The notes below the pieces were generated by a model. That model was given only the letters and a program-made list of their open reading frames with translations, had not been told where the DNA came from and searched no databases. 64,000 bases of DNA, taken from NCBI RefSeq assembly GCF_037975245.1, contig NC_092577.1, forward strand, positions 22,284,398-22,348,397. The letters run 5' to 3'. Source of the DNA: Apostichopus japonicus (lineage: Eukaryota; Echinodermata; Holothuroidea; Aspidochirotida; Stichopodidae). The stretch's first letter is position 1. The number at the start of each line of letters is the position of its first letter. Positions 54,661 to 64,000 of this stretch are shown piece by piece. The translations under genes and the position numbers were made by a program.

Positions 54661-57600
54661 AAAGACAAGCTTCAGAAGTTTTTGCGCTTTTGGACTGGGG
54701 CTGATGTTTTGTCATTCCCGCAGTTAAACGTTTCATTGAATCTCTTGGATGGATTTTCACGCAGGCCAGTCGCACACACTTGCAGCCAGTGTTTGGAGCT
54801 TCCAACAACTTATGAAAGCTACATTGATATGAAAATTTAACTAAACCAGGTTCTTGACTCAGGTATCTGGGTAATGGACATAGTTTAATATAGCTGGCCT
54901 TTGTCAATAAAATAAGTTCTACTACCCATATTTCATGTTTATGGTGGTGTTTTGAAGTAAAGGATATTTTCTTCTGAAACCTCAGAAATTGGTGTTGTTT
55001 AGCCAATTATTACATCACCATCATCTTAAGATAAGGGATAAAATGTACAGTGGTTTTGTTCGTTCATTCAGAATGCTCTGTGGACCAGGAAAACTGTTTT
55101 CAAATTTGTTATGTGTACGTTTTAGTCTACTAGAGTCACTTTATTTAAATTTTAAATCAATACAATCAGCCTGTATAACATTGATTAGGCAAAATCTGCT
55201 GGAACTTTGAAAGTTTCTGTCTTTTGGTCTATCTTATTTAAGAAATCATGCAATATCATTTAGCCTTCGCGGTGAATGAAGTAACAAGTAAACAGATAGG
55301 TCTTGACATTACAAATATTTTCTGTAGTTAGTTTGAAGTGTTGACTAAATATTGCATGAGAGTGTAATGTTTTTTGTAGTAAAAGTGCATTTTGTTAAAG
55401 TTGTAGAAGTAGTTATTTCCATATGTTGATAGTTTTAGACAATTTGGCAAAGTATAAAAGAGGGCCATTACAACACATTGAAGGCAATGTTATACATCAA
55501 TTGGACAGATTTATCACTTTTTGTCATCTTTTTCATCCTAGAAACTGTCAGTACATTAAGCAAGTCACATTAAAAATACCTTTTTGTGCAGTATGTGTAA
55601 GGAATATTCCACAAAATTTCTATCATACTTTTTCGCATAACTGGCATGGTTTCTACAAATAGTAAATTGTTGGCTTACTGTACATTACTTTTGAGTTATA
55701 AGTAAAGTTTTATGCAGCCTTTGTTTTTTAATTTTGAAGAATATTTAATCCATATATTCAACAAAAAAAGAGATCCTGTATGTAACGCAAAAAGCGGTAT
55801 AAATCGTTTAGAAAGAAACAGGACAGTGTCAGCATGAATATAAAGAGAGATCAGTAGTTGAGTCCTATGCGGAATAAAGCAGGAATTATGAGGTGTGATG
55901 TACAGCTACTCTAACCTCACTGCTGATTAGAGTCCTGCATTGGTGCATCCTCGGGTAACTAGGGGCCCTTTTGAAGATATGTAATTGTTTATCATAAACA
56001 TTTTCAATAATTTGGAAAGTACTGTAATTGTTTTATGTTAAACTTGTTTCTTGGTTTTTATTTTGAGATATTATTGTTCATGAATAAACAGAGCAGGAGA
56101 GCTGGTCATTCCACAGTTTTGTTGTAAACTTTGTCACATTCCTGCAGTAGAGATTGTTATGATGAACGAAAGTTTCAGAACAAAACTTATGTAGTGAATT
56201 GAAAATTAAATACAAGTAATTAACCCAAGTCAGTCAGGTTGAGAAAAATAATACAAAAGGACGCAAAATGCTGCTTTAAGAGAGCAAAGAAAAGTGAAAT
56301 TTATTAATGATTCATGGAATAATTATGGCAAGGGGCAAAACAAAATCAGTTATTGCCATTATTGCCGATATTCAGAGTAACCATAAAGAGTACAGTGCTG
56401 CTATATGACTTGGGTCATTTACTTAAATGTGGGGTACTTTATAAGAATTCATGACTTAGAGAGAGAAAAACACATTAAATACTTAGAGTGACAGGCCAGT
56501 GCTGTAGTTGAGATTAGTAGATCCAAGTCCGAGTCCAGCTGGTCCGAGCCTAAGTCCAAGCTACATTTTAATAGTACATGGCAATACATTGTAACACATA
56601 TGCAATATTCTGTTTACCCCTTATACCTATTATGAGTATGGAAAGTATTCATTTTCCCATGACTCACATTGATCATGGTAGTTGTCCCCTTAATATCTTA
56701 AGCTAAATATCATTACGTATATTACTTTCAAAAGTGACCTTGCTATATTCATCAAAGTGGTCAGGTATATACATACTGAGGTTTCAAAAAGCAAAACTGA
56801 GTATCGATGACCATGTCTTGACTTTGCTTTAGCATAGTTGTGGCAATGTGTTCTTACTGTACATTAATGCTTGTACATCCAAGGGAATAAATCAGACATA
56901 CAAGTAGCTTCTTATGCAGATTGAGCACTCTATCAAACACAGACACTACATTATGCATATCTTATGTAAGGTCTTTGTCTTTGGATATGTTTATATGTAT
57001 TAGACTATGGTTAATGCTACCCCCCCCCCCCCCCTCTCTTCCTCTTTCACATGCCATTCAATTACTTAATGTATTGCATCTATAAGGACACAATGACTTG
57101 GTAATGGATTCATACTGTAAGGTGTCACATCATGGTATATTGAAGGAGCATCAAAATATATAGATGGACACTCAGATATCTGGCTATCAGTTCAGTTATA
57201 GATCCTATTTTCTTGTGTCAAATGATCAGTTTTACACTGCAGATTTGATAATACTTCAAATCTTTGTAGTTATACTGTAACATATTTGTAACATGTGTTG
57301 TCGTACTTGCTTGGACTGGATGCAGCCTGCTTCTGCAGAACATGGGGACACTACTGTCAGCCATAGTGTCCTTACATATTGTGTCCATATCAATATTTCT
57401 TTCTGTAGTTGGAGGACACTGCTGTCAGTCATAGTGTCCTCTTTACATTATTCTGTCTTGGTATTTAAAAATCCCTTCGTCAGAACAAGTACGGTTAGTA
57501 CTGTCAGCTATTGCCAACACGTTTGACAACCATTCACTCTTAGCATTCCATTCCTTTCATTACTCACCTTGTCTCATGTCCTTCCTAGTACGTCCTTGAT

Positions 57601-58124
57601 TTTTTTTTTCATACAACCATCAGGTGTGCCTTGCTTCTTTTTTAGAGGGATGTTAACTGTACTTTAAAAATTTGACCACAAATTCTGATTTTTATTAAGC
57701 CACTGTTGTGTATGATCCTGTGTATTTGCTGTAACAATTTATTTTGATGTAATAGGTCTGCAGGTTATGTGCCCTATATCACCACTTGATATGTCATATG
57801 TATGAATATACCAAAAAATTGTACCCTATAATTATCATTTTAATTTGTACATAGGCCTATGACAACCTTGGAAAAGGATTGCAAAAGGGGGCTAATATGA
57901 ACTTGGTCCGTGTAGTGGTGGTGAGCAACGAGGGAATTGATTAATGTGATATAAATCTAATTGCTGCATAGTGAAGACTATCTAAAGAAGACATGCATGT
58001 TAAAAGTCAATCCTGGTGGCCAAAAAAAGTGACCTTAAAAAATGATAAATAATTTTCTAAACATGTTGTCAAAGTATGAGAACGCTAATGTTGCGTTTGA
58101 CAGAGAAACGATTTTTTAATCGTT
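54661..58124. other. non-coding, nothing recognised except small repeats
   Basis: AT-rich. A paired hairpin repeat is at 57346-57440, polyC at 57011-57025 and a T-run at 57600. No supported gene in 3.4 kb. Confidence 0.45.
57346..57440. repeat. two-unit repeat of a GGACACT...AGTGTCC hairpin
   Basis: 57346-57371 and 57413-57440 share GGACACTRCTGTCAGYCATAGTGTCC-type sequence. Each folds into an 8-10-bp stem, and the units are 67 bp apart. Confidence 0.75.
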
Positions 58125-58340
58125 ATGGATACACATTTCGAATATGATTTGAACAGTAAAATACGTTACGTCAGCTCTGCCATAGCAGATTGCGTCGTAA
58201 CCCACGCTTCGAACAGTAATCAGCACAAAACCGCGTTTGTATACAGATTAATATCTTCCTTAATTCCCGCTGAAATTTCTTCTAAATTAGATATGTTTTT
58301 AAAAACTCATAAAACCGCCATTTGTTGTGAAGATCGGTGA
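58125..58340 (+). CDS. small unrecognised ORF, 71 codons
   Basis: ATG to TGA, richer in G+C than its surroundings, with a mixed helical-looking composition (NSKIRYVSSAIADCVV, LISSLIPAEISSKLDMF). No domain is recognised. It lies 190 bp upstream of the THAP start and could be an upstream exon or a separate short gene. Coding status is uncertain. Confidence 0.3.
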   Translation: MDTHFEYDLNSKIRYVSSAIADCVVTHASNSNQHKTAFVYRLISSLIPAEISSKLDMFLKTHKTAICCEDR

Positions 58341-58530
58341 TTTCGTGGTCTTTGTGTCACTCAAGATAAGTTTGAATAGCAGACTCGTTGTTTACATTAC
58401 GATGTTCAGCTCCAATACCAAGATGGATGTTAGCGTGTTGACTACAGTACTGTGTGGTACTTTCTACGAAGCTTAAGCTCCCCGATACTACGTTCAGCTA
58501 GGCAGGTTAGCGAAGTCCTTTTGTGGAACG

Positions 58531-61500
58531 ATGCCTCAGTGCCAGGCTTTTGGATGTAGTAATGTGCATGGATGCGTGAACGAAAAGGGAGACTTTCGTT
58601 TTTTAGTATTCCTAACCCCAACAAGAGTAATGAAAACTGAACTGTGTAGGAGGTGGATTCATGCGATCGGAACAGACAAATTCGATCACAAGAAATATGA
58701 GTACCATCGTGATCGCGTAGTTTGCGAAAAGCATTTTACATCGGAATGTTATATGGATGACATGCAGGCCCGGTTAATGGGGACCAACCCCCCCCCCCCC
58801 AAAAAAAAATAAGCCAGGATCGGTTCCAACATTATTTACTTTTTTACCAAACTTCGGGTGAGAATTACCATCTCAATCAGAACTACGGATCCAGTCAAAA
58901 GAAATACAAGAGGTAGGTATATGGTTGGCTATGGCGATCAAACCCAAATCGTAGCCGTGTCCATACATGGCCTACACTTGGCTTTGTAAATTTGCAATTC
59001 CTACTTTAAGTACGTAACCTTACTGTAGCTTGGCTTATTTAGGTTAAATTATGTAGGCCTACATCATGTCTCTTTTTTGTGTTTTTATTGTAATAAAATT
59101 GGGTAGCATTTTAGGCTGTTTTCATTGATTCATTATCAATAACAAATGAAATTTTGCAACGTCTAAACTTCATTTTGCCATTTGAGGTCTACGGTAGACC
59201 ACACTGTCAGACTGCATTGCTTTCTTGACAAAATTCACCAAGGGCTGCAGCAGTACCTAGGACATTCACAACTGCAACACTCTGGACATTCAACTAACAT
59301 AACAATAACATTGGATAGGCCTAGCATAAGTAGTCCTTATTTTGGCTTCAAATTTAATTTATCTGTTTGTTACAATTGTAGCCTATGGTTCTTGTTGAGG
59401 AAGTGTTGATAGATAGATATGAGGCTGATAGGATGAGGAGCTCAATGCTGCTGCAAATTTCACAGACTTCTGAGTCTGAAATGATGTTCCACTGGCAGAC
59501 CTGTGGGCTGTACATTGTGGGAAAAATTATACATTTTAGGTTTGTCAACAACTGCGATTTTTCTTGGTGCTGTGGACTTGTTCAGGTCGATAATCCAAAA
59601 ACAATTCTTCAGTTGTTACAGTCATAACACCGTTAACATGTGTAAGGAATGAATGCTCAATATTTCCTGTTCACAGAAAATTACCACTCTGTATAAATAA
59701 GTAACAGTGTTTAAATTCAATGGCCAATTAGGCATCCTGGTTACAGGAAAATTTAAATACAAATTCTCAATGTCATTGCGAAACCAATGCTTTTGTATGC
59801 ATATAGTCCTTACAGTATTTTTCTCATATTACCATACATCTCTAAGCTACAGGAATATCCCCATACTGTACAGAATAAATGACAATGTTTTCACTATTTC
59901 AAAGGCATCATTAATGATCGCGCAACATTTTCTTCTTCATCCTTTCCAGTTCTTGAAGTCCCTCAGCCCAGCCAAAAAACCAAAGAAAGGTACAAAGGTC
60001 AAATCAGCTCCACTTGATTCAGCTGAGATTCCAGAAGCAGAAATTGTTGTTGGTGCTACACAATGGGTAACTGCCATTTTATTTTGTGCTTTTTACGTGA
60101 CCCGCCATGCGGGCTACAAAACGTCACGGCCAAACGGCATTACCGAACCAAACGCAACTCAGGTCTAGCGAGCCAAATAAACATACGCCCACCGACCTGC
60201 AGAGACAAAACGCCCACCCCACTCAAACGTTCAAAAACCTACAAATGGACAACCCGCACGCAGCGAAACGAAAAACCCTCCCCAGCACACCAGCGTCCAA
60301 AAAAGGCAGCCCCAGATAAACGGCGAAAATCGCCTTCAATTTGAAGGCGAATGTCAGACTTAACCGCCTCCAGGACTGCCTGCCAACTGGCAAATTTCCC
60401 CCTAAAAACCAAATTACATCTATTCCGCCAAACATGTTTTTTTACAACAGAGCAAACAAAAATGATGCGGTGCAACACAGCTACCGAACAAACTGGAGGG
60501 TCTACCCCATATAGCCCTGCCCCACCCAACTTAGTTCAGTTCAGTTCTCGTGGAGTGCGGACGTGTTTTCGGCTGCTCTCCACCTTTCGTTGACCACACC
60601 TTTATCGTGTTTTTACGTTGGCCCTTCATTAGTTTACAGTTTGTTTTAGTGTAGTTTCTGTATTTTGGGTTTGTTTCGTTTTGGTTTGTGTATAGGTGCG
60701 TGGCTTTGCCACACCCCTAGCTGTCATGGCGGTTCGCCGTGACAGCAAAATCGTATTGTTGAGTTTTTCGGGGGAGGCTAAGGTCGTCCCCGTACAAGTT
60801 TTTTCAGTTTTGCGTTCTGTTGGTTTAAAGGTCCCTGGAGAGGTTGACGCGCTTCAGCGTAAACCTCTCCGGGGTATGAATTGTTTTGATGTACGGTTTA
60901 CCTCGGAGGCTGCCCGCGTCCGAGGCGTCCATGTGTTGGAGGGAGTTGAGGGATTGAAGGTCACACCGTATGGCAGTTCGGTGTGGGTGACAGTCCTCCA
61001 TCTCCCTCTGGACATGTCTGAACAGGTTGTTGTGCGGACACTGGGGCGTTTTGGGAAAGTGACCGGCTACGAGGAGCCGGAATTCCTTGAATGTAAAGGT
61101 GTCAAGACCGGGACTAGACGAGTTAGAATCGAACTCAAGTCCGATATCCCCTCTACCTTGTGGGCTAATGGGCACAGGGCCCACATTGCATACCCGGGCC
61201 AGCCTCGCACTTGTTGGAGGTGTGGGCTGGAAGGGCATGAGGCCAGGTTGTGCCCGAACAAGCGGTGTAGCCGCTGTTTACAGGTTGGGCATACCCTGGC
61301 CGAGTGTAAAGGGGATATCGTTTGCAACTCGTGTGGGAAAACGGGCCATCTCGCCCGTTTATGCCCAGACCGCTCATACGCCGCGAGAGTGGCTACGGGC
61401 GTGGTTGCAGCGGTCCCTGTCCCGGCCTCTGACACCGTACCACATGATGATCCTGTCATCGCCCCAGTGTCCGACACTAGCGCCCCGATGGAGGCTTTGT

Positions 61501-63913
61501 TCCCCCTTTCGTGTCCGACCTCTCCCCTGATCGAACTTGCCGAGACTGCCAGCCTGCCCACTGAGGCAGAGCAGGACAAAACGGCGGAGATGGTACTAGC
61601 GGAGTGGCACGCGGCGCAGGATGCCGCTTGTACTGGTTCACCGGTAGCTGCGCCCGCTATCGGTGATACTAGTCGGGCCCCGAGTCAACCGGCCCAAGAG
61701 ACATTAAGTGGCCCAGATTCTGACTCGCCAATGGAGGACTGCACTACAGCCTTATTAGTTGTGGCTAAGGAGTCCTCCGATTGGTTTGATGAGACAAAAC
61801 AGGCCACTGATCTCATTGACTCGAGTGGCCCTTCCAACCTACCCGCAGCCGCTTCCGCTATACCGGACACGATGGTCGCTAGTGGACCTCCTGTTCCTGA
61901 CAGAAAGGTCCACTCGATCAAGGTTGACGAGGAGTTAAGAACTCTGCTCCCTCGTAAGAAAAGGGGGAATACTGTTAGGGGCTTGAAAAGACCCGTATTG
62001 GGAAAATTTCGCAGGTAATGCGCAAGCCTGTTGTCTGCTATCGGGACGGCGTACCCCGGATGAATTTTGGAGTTAGTTAGTTGTTATGTGTGGGGTGGGG
62101 GGTTTGTGTGGTCCTTACATAATATGTGTTGGGGGTTTTCTGTTTGTGGTTTGGTGTTGGCTTTTGGGGGCTGGTTTGTGGAGCTTTATTGTTTTGGTTC
62201 TGTTGCCCTTCTGGTCCGTGTCCTTTTCGCGTCACGTTGAACGCTATATTTTATACATTTGTGGGTTAGTGAGAGATTTCTGTTTGTGGGTTTTCAGTTG
62301 GGTTTTTGGTGGTTGTTAAACAGACTGGGATTGTTTTTGGTTTTGTTGACCTTTGGTCCGTGTCCGTTTCTTTGCACGTAAAAAGCACACTGCACTACAG
62401 CCTTATTAGTTGTGGCTAAGGAGTCCTCCGATTGGTTTGATGAGACAAAACAGGCCACTGATCTCATTGACTCGAGTGGCCCTTCCACCCTACCCGCAGC
62501 CGCTTCCGCTATACCGGACACGATGGTCGCTAGTGGACCTCCTGTTCCTGACAGGAAGGTCCACTCGATCAAGGTTGACGAGGAGTTAAGAACTCTGCTC
62601 CCTCGTAAGAAAAGGGGGAATACTGTTAGGGGCTTGAAAAGACCCGTATTGGGAAAATTTCGCAGGTAATGCGCAAGCCTGTCGTCTGCTATCGGGACGG
62701 CGTACCCCGGGTGAATTTTGGAGTTAGTTGTTATGTGTGGGGTGGGGGGTTTGTGTGGTCCTTACATAATATGTGTTGGGGGTTTTCTGTTTGTGGTTTG
62801 GTGTTGGCTTTTTGGGGCTGGTTTGTGGAGCTTTATTGTTTTGGTTCTGTTGGCTTTCTGGTCCGTGTCTTTTTCGCGTCGCGTTGAACGCTGTATTTTA
62901 TGCGTTTGTGGGTTGGTGAGAGGTTTCTGTTTGTGGGTTTTCAGTTGGGTTTTTGGTGGTTGTTAAACAGACTGGGATTGTTTTTGGTTTTGTTGACCTT
63001 TGGTCCGTGTCCGTTTCTTTGCACGTAAAAAGCACACACAGTCATCAATGCATACAACAACATATGAATATGACATCACTTTCATGGAAGACAATTACAT
63101 GCTGCTCTTTGATGATTTCAGATTCCCATGGGTGATGTACATGATGAACTTCCAGTCACAGAAACAGAAGGCAGTGGCATTACATCTCCTCCTGTGTCAC
63201 CTCTTGTGGTGGGTATTAAATAAATCAATCAACAATCAAAACCAACTCAGTTTTAAATCAATTGTTCTGCCACCAGCCCACATTACAGCAAATTTCTATT
63301 CTTGGACTTAGTATATAGTAAAATTGTCAATTGTTACGTGTTGTGGAAACATTTCTCCAATGGTTAACAACTTAATGTAAATGTATCTCTTCAGTATTTG
63401 TGTCCTACTGTCTTTCTATAGGGGTGTATTGACATATTCATTCATCTATTCAATCTAGAACATTGACATTGTTAATGTGAAAACCATTTGTGCTCAGATT
63501 AATCTATTGTGAATTTTTTCTTCTCATTTTTTGAAGAAAATTATTCAATATGTAACTTAAGTGCTTTGATAACATTGTTGCAAAGCCTGACTACAAATGT
63601 GACCAATTCTACACCAAAATATGCAACATTGTATCACTGAAACATCAATTTTTTGGGCTTTTGATTTGATCAGGATACACAAAAATTCCTTTCCTTCACA
63701 TATTTGGTTATTTATGTTAGAAAATTTATATCATTATATTCCTGTCACAAGTGTTCATTTTTGTTTGGTATCAATTGCCCATATTTTGTAGATTCAGAGA
63801 CAGATATTGGGTACTTCAAAGTACCTTGTCCAGTTGATGCCAGAAAATTTTCATCCCCCATATCTCCACTACATTCAACAGCAAGGCCCGCTAGTATTAC
63901 CACCACACCAAGT
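58531..63913 (+). CDS. THAP-domain gene with downstream exons, partial
   Basis: Exon 1 (58531-58912) starts MPQCQAFGCSN (C-x4-C), then GDFRFLVFL, CRRWIHAIG, and VVCEKHFTSECY (C-x2-H). Then a polyC/polyA run shifts the frame into KPGSVPTLFTFLP, the AVPTIF-type end of the THAP domain. A second frame change precedes the donor AAGAG|GTAGGTAT. Three further exons with good borders join in phase 0: 59950-60066 (SLSPAKKPKKGTKVKSA, basic), 63122-63208 (IPMGDVHDELPV, TSPPVSPLV) and 63792-63913 (QILGTSKYLVQLMPENF). A possible extra exon begins at 59382. The intron 60067-63121 is filled by LINE insertions. The product would be a zinc-dependent DNA-binding protein. The homopolymer shift may be a sequencing error, so it is not certain the gene is broken. 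Linkage of exon 1 to the later exons is inferred. Confidence 0.5.
60084..60527 (-). mobile_element. family A LINE, 5'-truncated (ORF2 C-terminus and 3'UTR)
   Basis: The minus strand encodes the last roughly 90 residues of ORF2 (DPPVCSVAVLHRIIFVCSVV, FRGKFASWQAVLEAVKSDI) and the complete 3' end with the CCCGCATGGCGGG hairpin and ACGTAAAAAGCACA. The 5' end is cut at about 60527, and 20 bp later a family B element starts in the opposite direction. Confidence 0.85.
60547..62389 (+). mobile_element. family B half-LINE (ORF1 only), copy 2
   Basis: Same layout as copy 1: 5' leader CGTGGAGTGCGGACGTG, ORF1, G/T-rich 3'UTR and GCACGTAAAAAGCACA at 62389, with no ORF2. It lies head to head with the family A fragment and head to tail with copy 3. 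No target duplication could be assigned within the compound. Confidence 0.85.
60726..62018 (+). CDS. family B ORF1, intact 430-codon zinc-knuckle protein
   Basis: ATG in CTAGCTGTCATGG opens MAVRRDSKIVLLSFSG; the same start is found in copy 1. The N-terminal half (VPGEVDALQ, CFDVRFTSEAARV, SSVWVTVLHLPLDMSEQ, RTLGRFGKVTGYEEPE) parallels family A ORF1. All three CCHC knuckles are complete: CWRCGLEGHEARLC, CSRCLQVGHTLAEC and CNSCGKTGHLARLC. A roughly 200-residue acidic Ser/Thr/Pro tail ends in a basic patch (RKKRGN, KRPVLGKFRR). It is longer than family A ORF1 (363) because of this tail. The frame is fully open, which suggests recent activity and selection for the ORF1 protein despite the absence of ORF2. 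Confidence 0.85.
   Translation: MAVRRDSKIVLLSFSGEAKVVPVQVFSVLRSVGLKVPGEVDALQRKPLRGMNCFDVRFTSEAARVRGVHVLEGVEGLKVTPYGSSVWVTVLHLPLDMSEQVVVRTLGRFGKVTGYEEPEFLECKGVKTGTRRVRIELKSDIPSTLWANGHRAHIAYPGQPRTCWRCGLEGHEARLCPNKRCSRCLQVGHTLAECKGDIVCNSCGKTGHLARLCPDRSYAARVATGVVAAVPVPASDTVPHDDPVIAPVSDTSAPMEALFPLSCPTSPLIELAETASLPTEAEQDKTAEMVLAEWHAAQDAACTGSPVAAPAIGDTSRAPSQPAQETLSGPDSDSPMEDCTTALLVVAKESSDWFDETKQATDLIDSSGPSNLPAAASAIPDTMVASGPPVPDRKVHSIKVDEELRTLLPRKKRGNTVRGLKRPVLGKFRR
62390..63036 (+). mobile_element. family B half-LINE, copy 3, 5'-truncated tandem
   Basis: It begins directly after the 3' end of copy 2 with CTGCACTACAGCCTTATTAG, within the last 90 codons of ORF1, and runs to GCACGTAAAAAGCACA at 63036. 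It is nearly identical to copy 2 over its length. Either it inserted exactly at the copy 2 terminus or the pair was made as a dimer by template jumping. Confidence 0.85.
63209..63791. other. intron of the THAP gene
   Basis: Between the phase-matched exons at 63122-63208 and 63792-63913. AT-rich, with no feature. Confidence 0.4.
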
Positions 63914-64000
63914 GTAAGGAGAAGAGCTTTCTTTTCTTTTCTTCCTTTCATGTGTTGTCTCGACAAATTGCAAGTGTTTCTGAGGTATTCTGTAATGATA

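Overview
The window reads as nuclear DNA of a marine invertebrate animal. It is AT-rich, its genes are split by GT-AG introns, and it is full of TAGGCCTA-type words (about 6.5-7.1, 8.9-9.4 and 46.7-47.7 kb), which in my experience are common in echinoderm assemblies. Tx1/L1-type LINEs, BEL and copia fossils, hAT, Merlin, and THAP and P2X7-C-terminal-like genes also fit an echinoderm-like deuterostome. That placement is inference.

Layout. 0.4-2.2 kb: decayed hAT transposase. 3.3-3.6 kb: 17-bp minisatellite. 5.0 and 21.7-22.1 kb: two phase-matched exons of a P2X7-intracellular-domain-like gene, separated by a 16.4-kb intron. That intron holds a foldback DNA transposon (10.1-11.8 kb) and a complete four-exon OB-fold gene (12.0-17.5 kb) on the same strand, with one in-frame TAG and degenerate duplications of its 3' end downstream. 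22.1 kb: a 213-bp SINE whose head is the 5' end of U2 snRNA. 22.9-25.0 kb: 3'-truncated LINE (family A, minus). 26.6-28.1 kb: two-exon THAP gene (minus). 28.4-31.9 kb: BEL/Pao fossil split by an ORF1-only LINE derivative (family B) with an 11-bp target duplication. 34.6-36.6 kb: 2.0-kb DNA transposon with about 380-bp inverted repeats and 6-bp target duplications. 38.7-40.1 kb: two-exon host gene fragment (minus) with a decayed duplicate exon. 40.5-45.4 kb: nearly complete family A LINE lying against a copia fossil. 48.5-49.6 kb: hAT C-terminal gene (minus) interrupted by the second U2-headed SINE. 50.4-51.6 kb: Merlin transposase (minus). 53.2-54.7 kb: broken HECT-like gene. 58.5-64 kb: THAP gene (plus) with phase-matched downstream exons and a compound LINE insertion in an intron.

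The most unusual material is two non-autonomous retroposon systems. (1) A short retroposon with a U2 snRNA 5' head and a 3' hairpin, present twice with perfect target duplications; excising one copy restores a hAT reading frame exactly. (2) A half-LINE (family B) that keeps the 5' leader, an ORF1 with three zinc knuckles and the 3' end, but has no endonuclease or reverse transcriptase. It shares its 5' and 3' termini with the autonomous family A, so it probably borrows family A's ORF2 enzyme, much like mammalian HAL1. I see no rRNA, functional tRNA, CRISPR or operon structure.
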